Positions 1 through 5,328 of a DNA stretch of 5,328 nt are shown one piece after another. The position numbers and the translations under genes are program-made. Each line of letters opens with the position of its first letter. The first letter of the stretch is position 1. Origin of the DNA: an uncultured Bacteroidales bacterium. GTDB taxonomy: Bacteria > Bacteroidota > Bacteroidia > Bacteroidales > UBA932. The stretch covers positions 1-5,328 of the forward strand of contig CAJOMY010000134.1 of assembly GCA_905235775.1 (NCBI GenBank), in the 5' to 3' direction. Below the pieces are notes generated by a model. The model saw only the letters and a list, made by a program, of their open reading frames with translations, made no database searches and was not told where the DNA came from.

Positions 1-105
1 ATAAAGTTACGAAAAATATTTCAATTAACCTACTGATTTTCAATAAATTAAATCATCTTATAACAATTATTTTTACTCATTTCAAAACAGCTTCTTAGTA
101 TTTGC
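1..105 (+). promoter_or_regulatory. AT-rich leader, probable promoter region of the gene cluster
   Basis: This stretch is strongly AT-rich, in sharp contrast to the GC-rich coding DNA that follows, and no convincing gene is read in it. It is the only non-coding region of any size in the window, so it is the natural place for the promoter of the downstream + strand genes. Bacteroidota promoters carry a -7 box TAnnTTTG. Two imperfect candidates are visible: TATTTTTA at 68-75 (last base mismatched) and TA-GTA-TTTG at 96-104 (spacer one base too long and almost touching the start codon). Neither has a clear -33 TTTG partner, so the exact promoter is not resolved. No stable terminator hairpin for an upstream gene is seen; only a weak GAAA/TTTC dyad lies at 11-22. 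Confidence 0.35.
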
Positions 106-693
106 ATGAAGATTTCCGAGGCCGTGTTTGCAGGCAGCAGCACCCGGATTTCCCGGAAGCCCAAGCGCAGATTGCCGGAATTCGCCTTCATCGGAAGGTC
201 CAACGTCGGCAAGTCTTCGCTCATCAACTCCCTGTGCGGAAACCGCAAGCTTGCCATGACCTCCTCCACCCCGGGGAAGACCAAGGTGGTCAACCATTTC
301 CTCATCAACGACAGCTGGTACCTGGTGGACCTCCCCGGCTACGGCTACGCCAAGATGGGGCAGAAGGGGCGGGACGAACTGGCCGCCGTGATCCGGGACT
401 ACATCCTGAACTCGGAAGAGATGGCCCTGCTGTTCGTGCTCATCGATTCGCGCCACGACATCGGAAAGGTCGATCTTGACTTCCTCACGGAACTGGGAGA
501 ACACGGCATTCCCTTCGCCCTGATCCTGACGAAGTGCGACAAGCAGGGGCCCAACGTCGGCACAGATCGAACGGGACCGCGAGATCCTCCTGCAGCAGTG
601 GGAGGAGCTTCCTCCCCTCTTCTGCAGCTCCTCGCAGACGCACCGCGGCAAGGAAGAGATCCTGGACTATATTGAAAACATCCTTAAAACATT

Positions 694-697
<4 letters not shown>
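106..697 (+). CDS. engB: Ribosome biogenesis GTP-binding protein EngB (YihA/YsxC), frameshifted near the 3' end
   Basis: EngB is a cytoplasmic TrmE-Era-type GTPase that helps assemble the large ribosomal subunit and is usually essential. Visible motifs are the P-loop GRSNVGKSS (residues 30-38), the switch I segment TSSTPGKTK (52-60), the G3 motif DLPGYGYA (75-82) and the base-recognition motif TKCDK (142-146). The start at 106 gives the N-terminus normal for the family. After about residue 150 the first frame becomes Arg/Pro/Gly-rich, unlike EngB, and stops at 673-675. The next frame (codons in phase with 542) reads AQIERDREILLQQWEELPP and then CSSSQTHRGKEEILDYIENI, a typical EngB C-terminus containing the G5-like SSS, and stops with TGA at 695-697. 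Removing one base near 559-560 restores a protein of about 196 residues, the usual size. The TGA overlaps the prs ATG (ATGA, 694-697), which also supports the second frame. The indel may be a sequencing error or a real mutation. Confidence 0.92.
546..562 (+). other. Frameshift site inside engB
   Basis: The EngB signature is in one frame up to the TKCDK motif (ending at 543) and in the next frame from about 561 onward (A-Q-I-E-R). The switch therefore lies between a GGGG/CCC run (546-552) and the GTCGGCACAG segment (556-565). One extra base, for example one G of the pair at 559-560, explains it. A loss of two bases, or two plus a multiple of three, would do so as well, and I cannot tell these apart without homologues. 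Confidence 0.8.
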
Positions 698-1665
<968 letters not shown>

Positions 1666-1671
1666 CAGTCT

Positions 1672-1935
1672 ATGTGGCAGGTTTTCCTCATCATCCTCGT
1701 GCTGGTCGGGCTCTGCGTCCTCGGACTCGGAGTCAACATCCTCTTTTTCCGGAAGGAGTTCCCGAAATACGATGTCGGATCCAACGAGCAGATGCGTCAG
1801 CTCGGCATCCGCTGCTTCAAGGACGAAGACGCCGCCCTGCACGGAAAGCCCTGCCGGGGCAAGCAGACCGATGCCTGCCGGGACTGCCAGTTCAATCGTC
1901 ATCCTGATCCTGTCGAAGGATCCCAAACCCTTTAA
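1672..1935 (+). CDS. Small single-pass membrane protein with a Cys-rich soluble tail, unknown function
   Basis: The 87-residue product begins with a strongly hydrophobic segment (about residues 3-26) followed by RK, which suggests an N-terminal membrane anchor with a cytoplasmic tail. The tail holds FPKYDVGSNEQMRQLGIRC and four cysteines at 48, 61, 69 and 72, the last two as CRDC, which could bind metal or an Fe-S cluster (inference). The ATG at 1672 lies 6 bases after prs and the stop 4 bases before der, so it sits well in the operon. Codon use matches its neighbours. I do not recognise a named family. The layout of one helix plus four Cys recalls small maturation factors such as NqrM, but the sequence similarity is too weak to claim this. 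The last residues (about 76-84, R-H-P-D-P-V-E-G-S) are encoded by a palindromic repeat and probably are not part of the original protein. Confidence 0.75.
   Translation: MWQVFLIILVLVGLCVLGLGVNILFFRKEFPKYDVGSNEQMRQLGIRCFKDEDAALHGKPCRGKQTDACRDCQFNRHPDPVEGSQTL
1898..1923 (+). repeat. Short palindromic REP-like repeat unit at the 3' end of the small ORF
   Basis: The segment begins GTCATCCT and continues into a perfect hairpin: GATCCT (1906-1911), loop GTCGA (1912-1916), AGGATC (1917-1922). From memory, variants of the type GTCATCCTGA...TCGAAGGATC are dispersed in many bacterial genomes, and their translations (HPELVEGS, HPDPVEGS) recur at the ends of unrelated hypothetical proteins. Here the frame of the small ORF reads exactly H-P-D-P-V-E-G-S through it. 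Only one copy is visible in this window, so the repeat status rests on that recognition. The hairpin is short and has no U-tract after it, so it is not a good intrinsic terminator, though it could affect mRNA stability or translation between this gene and der. Confidence 0.6.
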
Positions 1936-1939
1936 CGAT

Positions 1940-3247
1940 ATGAGTCTTGTAGCCATCGTCGGCCGGCCGAATGTCGGCAAATCCACCCTCTTCAACCGCC
2001 TCGTCGGCATGCGGCAGGCCATCGTGGACGACACCGCCGGCGTGACTCGCGACCGCCACTACGGCCGCTGCGACTGGTGCGGCCGGGAGTTCTCGGTCGT
2101 GGACACCGGCGGCTATACCACGGGCTCCGACGACGTCTTCGAGACGGCCATCCGCTCGCAGGTGCAGATCGCAATCGACGAAGCGGACCTCATCCTCTTC
2201 ATGGTCGAGGCGGCCACCGGCATCACGGACTACGACGCCGAGATCGCCGATGTCCTCCGCCGGACCCGGAAGCCCGTCGTCCTCTGCGTGAACAAGGTGG
2301 ACTCCGGCGAGAAGATGTTCGACTCGTACCAGTTCTACTCGCTCGGCCTTGGCGAGCTGTACAGCATTTCCGCGGCCAACGGCAGCGGCACGGGCGACCT
2401 GCTGGACGCCGTGGTGGCCGCTCTGCCCGCGGAGGAGGACCGGGAGGACCCGTATGCCGGCCTCCCCCGCATCGCCATCGTGGGCAAGCCCAACGTCGGG
2501 AAGTCCTCGTTGACCAACGCCCTGCTGGGCGAGGAACGCAACATCGTCACCCCCGTGGCCGGCACCACCCGCGACGCCATCGAGACCCACTACAACAAGT
2601 TCGGCCACGAGTTCATGCTCGTGGACACGGCCGGCATACGCCGCAAGACAAAAGTCCGCGAGGACCTGGAGTTCTATTCCGTGATGCGCTCCATCCGCGC
2701 CATCGAGCACGCCGACGTCTGCATCCTGATGATCGACGCCACCTCCGGCATGGAGGCCCAGGACATGAACATCTTCAACCTCATCGTCAAGAACCGCAAA
2801 GGCTGCGTGGTCGTGGTGAACAAATGGGACCTCTTCATCAAGGATTCCAACACGCTGCGCGACTACACCGCCTCCCTCAAGGAGCGGCTGGCCCCGTTCA
2901 ACGACATCCCCGTCATCTTCACTTCCGTGGTGAAGATGCAGCGCATCCAGGACGTGCTGGACGCCGCCACGCAGGTCTATGCCAACTACTCGCAGAAGAT
3001 TCCGACCGCCCGCCTCAACGAGGCGCTGCTGCCGGCAATTGAAGAGACGCCGCCCCCGGCATGGAAGGGTAAGTACGTGAAAATCAAGTATATCACCCAG
3101 CTTCCGACCGCCTTCCCGGCCTTCGCCTTCTTCTGCAACCTCCCGCAATACATCAAGGATCCGTACAAGCGCTTCCTGGAGAATCAGCTTCGCAAACATT
3201 TCAGCCTGACCGGCTGTCCGGTCCAGATCTACTGCAGACAGAAATAA
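1940..3247 (+). CDS. der: Ribosome biogenesis GTPase Der (EngA), two G domains plus KH-like domain
   Basis: Der acts in the cytoplasm on maturation of the 50S subunit and is essential in most bacteria. The 435-residue product has the full diagnostic layout. G domain 1 carries GRPNVGKST (8-16), DTGGY (55-59) and NKVD (118-121). G domain 2 carries GKPNVGKSS (182-190), DTAG (229-232) and NKWD (294-297). A C-terminal KH-like domain spans roughly 350-435, including the K-G-K-Y-V-K-I-K-Y strand. The ATG at 1940 is chosen because it places the first P-loop directly at the N-terminus, as in the family. The same frame is open back to an ATG at 1772, but that extension overlaps the small membrane-protein gene and has no Der-like sequence. 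The gene looks intact. The stop is only 3 bases before kdgK. Confidence 0.97.
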   Translation: MSLVAIVGRPNVGKSTLFNRLVGMRQAIVDDTAGVTRDRHYGRCDWCGREFSVVDTGGYTTGSDDVFETAIRSQVQIAIDEADLILFMVEAATGITDYDAEIADVLRRTRKPVVLCVNKVDSGEKMFDSYQFYSLGLGELYSISAANGSGTGDLLDAVVAALPAEEDREDPYAGLPRIAIVGKPNVGKSSLTNALLGEERNIVTPVAGTTRDAIETHYNKFGHEFMLVDTAGIRRKTKVREDLEFYSVMRSIRAIEHADVCILMIDATSGMEAQDMNIFNLIVKNRKGCVVVVNKWDLFIKDSNTLRDYTASLKERLAPFNDIPVIFTSVVKMQRIQDVLDAATQVYANYSQKIPTARLNEALLPAIEETPPPAWKGKYVKIKYITQLPTAFPAFAFFCNLPQYIKDPYKRFLENQLRKHFSLTGCPVQIYCRQK

Positions 3248-3250
3248 ACA

Positions 3251-4291
3251 ATGCCCAGAATCATCACCTTCGGAGAAATCATGCTCCGGCTTTCCACCCC
3301 CGGGTACCTCCGTTTCGGACAGGCCCGCCAGTTTGACGCCACTTTCGGCGGCGGCGAAGCCAACGTGGCCGTGTCGCTGGCCAACTTCGGCATGGACGCC
3401 AGATTCGTCACCCGCCTTCCCGACAATGATATCGCCAAGTCCTGCATCAAGGACCTCCGTTCCTACGGGGTCGACACTTCGCAGATCATCTTCGGCGGCG
3501 ACCGCGTCGGTATCTACTTCCTCGAGACCGGTGCCGTGGCGCGCCCGAGCAAGGTGGTCTATGACCGGGCCGGTTCCTCCATCGCCACCATCCAGCCGGG
3601 CATGATCGACTGGAAGAAGGTTTTCGACGGTGCCGACTGGTTCCACTGGACCGGCATCACCCCGGCCCTCAGCCAGGGCGCCGCGGATGTCTGTCTGGAG
3701 GCCATCCGCGCTGCCAACGCCCTGGGCGTGACGGTCAGCTGCGACCTCAACTACCGCAAGAACCTCTGGAGATACGGCAAAACCGCCGGCGAGATCATGC
3801 CCGCGCTCGTCGAAGGGTGCGATATCATCCTCGGCAACGAGGAGGACGCCGACAAGGTCTTTGGCATCCGGCCGGAAGGATTCGACGTCACGGCCACGGG
3901 CGGCACGATCGACCAGCGGCGCTTCCAGAGCGTGGGCGAGCAACTGATGAAAAAGTTCCCGCGCGCGAAGAAAGTCATCATCACCCTGCGCGGCTCGGTC
4001 AATGCCAACCACAATACCTGGGGCGGCGTGCTCTGGGACGGCAAGACCCTCTACGAATCCCCGCGCTACGACATCACCCACATCGTGGACCGCGTGGGCG
4101 GCGGAGATTCCTTCATGGGCGGCCTCATCTACGGCCTGCTCAGCTATCCAGGTGACGATCAGAAAGCGCTCAACTTCGCCGTGGCCGCCTCCTGCCTGAA
4201 GCATACGATTTTCGGAGATTACAACCAGGTCACGGTGGCCGAGGTCGAGAACCTCATGAAGGGCGACGCCTCCGGCCGGGTGTCCCGCTGA
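3251..4291 (+). CDS. kdgK: 2-dehydro-3-deoxygluconokinase (KDG kinase), PfkB/ribokinase family
   Basis: The product is predicted to phosphorylate 2-keto-3-deoxygluconate with ATP to KDPG, the step before aldolase cleavage in uronate catabolism. PfkB-family features are the N-terminal T-F-G-E-I-M-L-R-L strand, the substrate-binding GGGEANVA (33-40), DLNYRKNLW (165-173) and the C-terminal signature DRVGGGDSF (280-288), in which Asp286 is the expected catalytic base. The 346-residue length and the ending A-S-C-L-K-H-T-I-F-G-D followed by G-D-A-S-G-R-V match Bacteroidota KDG kinases as I remember them. The next gene encodes KDPG aldolase, the enzyme that uses its product, which strengthens the substrate call over fructokinase or ribokinase. 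The start is 3 bases after der, in an A-rich context with no Shine-Dalgarno site. Confidence 0.92.
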   Translation: MPRIITFGEIMLRLSTPGYLRFGQARQFDATFGGGEANVAVSLANFGMDARFVTRLPDNDIAKSCIKDLRSYGVDTSQIIFGGDRVGIYFLETGAVARPSKVVYDRAGSSIATIQPGMIDWKKVFDGADWFHWTGITPALSQGAADVCLEAIRAANALGVTVSCDLNYRKNLWRYGKTAGEIMPALVEGCDIILGNEEDADKVFGIRPEGFDVTATGGTIDQRRFQSVGEQLMKKFPRAKKVIITLRGSVNANHNTWGGVLWDGKTLYESPRYDITHIVDRVGGGDSFMGGLIYGLLSYPGDDQKALNFAVAASCLKHTIFGDYNQVTVAEVENLMKGDASGRVSR

Positions 4292-4314
4292 TCATTCCCT
4301 CAACACTGAACACT

Positions 4315-4980
4315 ATGGCAAAATACGACAAGATCCAAGTTCTCACGACCCTGCAGGAGACCGGCCTGGTGCCGGTGTTCTACCACGCGGACGCCGAAGT
4401 GGCGAAACAGGTGCTCAAGGCCTGCTACGACGGCGGCGTGCGCGCTTTCGAATTCACCAACCGGGGCGATTTCGCCCAGGAGGTTTTCGCCGTCCTCGTG
4501 AAATACGCCGCCCGGGAGCTTCCGGGCATGATCCTGGGCATCGGCAGTGTGGTCGATCCCGGCACTGCAGCCCTGTATCTCCAGCTCGGAGCCAACTTCG
4601 TGGTCGGCCCCGTCTACAACCCTGCCGTCGTGCCGGTGTGCAACCGGCGCCTCGTGCCCTACTGTCCGGGCTGCGGCTCGGCCAGCGAGGTCAGTGCCGC
4701 CCAGGAGGCCGGATGCGACCTGTGCAAGGTCTTCCCCGGCGACGTCCTCGGCCCCGCCTTTGTCAAGAACCTCCGGGCCCCGATGCCCTGGAGCCGGTTG
4801 ATGGTCACGGGCGGCGTGAAGCCCGAGCGCGCCAACCTGGAAGCCTGGTTCAAGGCCGGCGTCACCTGCGTCGGCATGGGTTCGAATCTCTTTCCCAAGG
4901 ATGCGGTCGCCGCAGGGGACTGGACCCGCATCACCGACCTCTGCCACACGGCCCTGCAAATCATTCAGGAAGTAAGATAA
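4315..4980 (+). CDS. eda: KDPG / 4-hydroxy-2-oxoglutarate aldolase
   Basis: This class I aldolase is predicted to split 2-keto-3-deoxy-6-phosphogluconate into pyruvate and glyceraldehyde-3-phosphate; family members often also cleave 4-hydroxy-2-oxoglutarate. The 221-residue TIM-barrel protein shows the catalytic Glu in R-A-F-E-F-T-N-R (Glu46), the P-G-C-G-S loop (118-122), the Schiff-base Lys in C-D-L-C-K-V-F-P (Lys138) and the phosphate-binding segments TGGVKPE (165-171) and GMGSNL (187-192). It lies 23 bases after kdgK, whose product is its substrate, and 4 bases before a sugar-acid transporter gene, so the three probably form one functional unit. It looks intact. Confidence 0.95.
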   Translation: MAKYDKIQVLTTLQETGLVPVFYHADAEVAKQVLKACYDGGVRAFEFTNRGDFAQEVFAVLVKYAARELPGMILGIGSVVDPGTAALYLQLGANFVVGPVYNPAVVPVCNRRLVPYCPGCGSASEVSAAQEAGCDLCKVFPGDVLGPAFVKNLRAPMPWSRLMVTGGVKPERANLEAWFKAGVTCVGMGSNLFPKDAVAAGDWTRITDLCHTALQIIQEVR

Positions 4981-4984
4981 CACC

Positions 4985-5328
4985 ATGTCAAGCACCCAAC
5001 AGAAACTGATGACCAACTGGCGCTGGTGGCTGTGTTCGCTGCTCTTCGTGGCGACGACCGTCAACTACCTCGACCGACAGGTCCTTTCCCTGACCTATGA
5101 GGAATTCATCAAGCCGGAATTCCACTGGACGGATGCCAACTACGGCACCATCACCTCCTTCTTCTCCATCTTCTACGCGGTCTGCTGCCTGTTTGCGGGC
5201 AAGTTCGTGGACTGGCTGGGCACGAAGAAGGGCTACCTGATCGCCATCGGCGTCTGGTCCTTCGGCGCCTGCCTGCATGCCCTCTGCGGCTGGGGCACCG
5301 CCCACCTGACCGGCCTTGGCAGCGTGGC
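4985..5328 (+). CDS. MFS transporter, probable hexuronate (ExuT-like / ACS family) permease, partial at the window end
   Basis: Only the first 114 codons are present and the frame is still open at 5328. The N-terminal segment W-R-W-W-L-C-S-L-L-F-V-A-T-T-V-N-Y-L-D-R-Q, with TM1 from about residue 14, is typical of the anion:cation symporter family, including hexuronate transporters such as ExuT. A second helix lies around 54-72, followed by the MFS loop motif GKFVDWLGTKKG (72-83) between helices 2 and 3, and the start of helix 3 (84 onward). The position directly after kdgK and eda suggests import of glucuronate, galacturonate or a related sugar acid. The substrate is inferred from context and family, not from binding residues. 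The start at 4985 is 4 bases after the eda stop. AGGAAG lies about 14 bases upstream, inside the end of eda, too far for a standard ribosome-binding site. Confidence 0.88.
   Translation, partial: MSSTQQKLMTNWRWWLCSLLFVATTVNYLDRQVLSLTYEEFIKPEFHWTDANYGTITSFFSIFYAVCCLFAGKFVDWLGTKKGYLIAIGVWSFGACLHALCGWGTAHLTGLGSV

Noticed and set aside
550..560. The 11-mer CCCAACGTCGG at the engB frameshift also occurs in the second Der P-loop (about 2490)
   Set aside because: The match is short, and both segments encode P-N-V, so shared codon preference explains it. There is no evidence of recombination between the two genes.
546..562. Programmed +1 frameshifting in engB
   Set aside because: There is no stop codon at the site as in prfB, no obvious slippery run with a downstream structure, and EngB is not known to use recoding. 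An indel or sequencing error is more likely.
1906..1922. An intrinsic terminator between the small ORF and der
   Set aside because: The stem is only 6 bp, lies inside coding sequence, and is followed by CCAAACCC, not a U-tract.
1772..1939. An earlier ATG in the der frame, giving a 491-residue protein
   Set aside because: The added 56 residues overlap the small membrane-protein gene, run through the palindromic repeat and do not resemble Der. The ATG at 1940 puts the first P-loop at the usual position.
1892..4204. A 770-codon open frame on the - strand across der and kdgK
   Set aside because: It is antisense to two clearly identified genes. Its protein is low in complexity (rich in Gly, Val, Asp, His, Glu) and shows no family motif. 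Such long antisense frames are a by-product of strong G/C third-position bias.

Overview
The window looks like a piece of a GC-rich Bacteroidota genome, most likely Bacteroidales. Three things suggest this: the protein sequences match the Bacteroidales versions of these families as I remember them; the internal starts lack a convincing Shine-Dalgarno site; and genes with strong G/C third positions sit beside a very AT-rich leader. The species cannot be fixed from the sequence alone.

Layout: an AT-rich leader (1-105) is followed by seven genes, all on the + strand and packed with gaps of -4 to 23 bases. In order they are engB (ribosome-assembly GTPase, with a frameshift near its 3' end), prs (PRPP synthase), a small membrane-anchored Cys-rich protein, der (double GTPase), kdgK (2-keto-3-deoxygluconate kinase), eda (KDPG/KHG aldolase) and the first 114 codons of an MFS transporter of the hexuronate/anion:cation symporter type, cut by the window end. 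No terminator-like hairpin with a U-tract was seen between genes, so one long transcript is plausible.

Functionally there are two blocks. The first (engB-prs-small ORF-der, 106-3247) is housekeeping: two GTPases needed for large-subunit assembly and the enzyme that makes PRPP for nucleotides, His and Trp. The second (kdgK-eda-MFS, 3251 to the end) is the lower part of uronate breakdown: uptake, phosphorylation of KDG to KDPG, and cleavage to pyruvate plus glyceraldehyde-3-phosphate. Only 3 bases separate the blocks.

The most notable points are (1) a one-base frame disruption in engB, whose true C-terminus continues in the next frame and ends in an ATGA overlap with prs; and (2) a short palindromic repeat (around 1898-1923) resembling a dispersed intergenic repeat found in many genomes, which supplies the last codons of the small Cys-rich protein just before der. 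I found no evidence of a novel defence, mobile or RNA system here.
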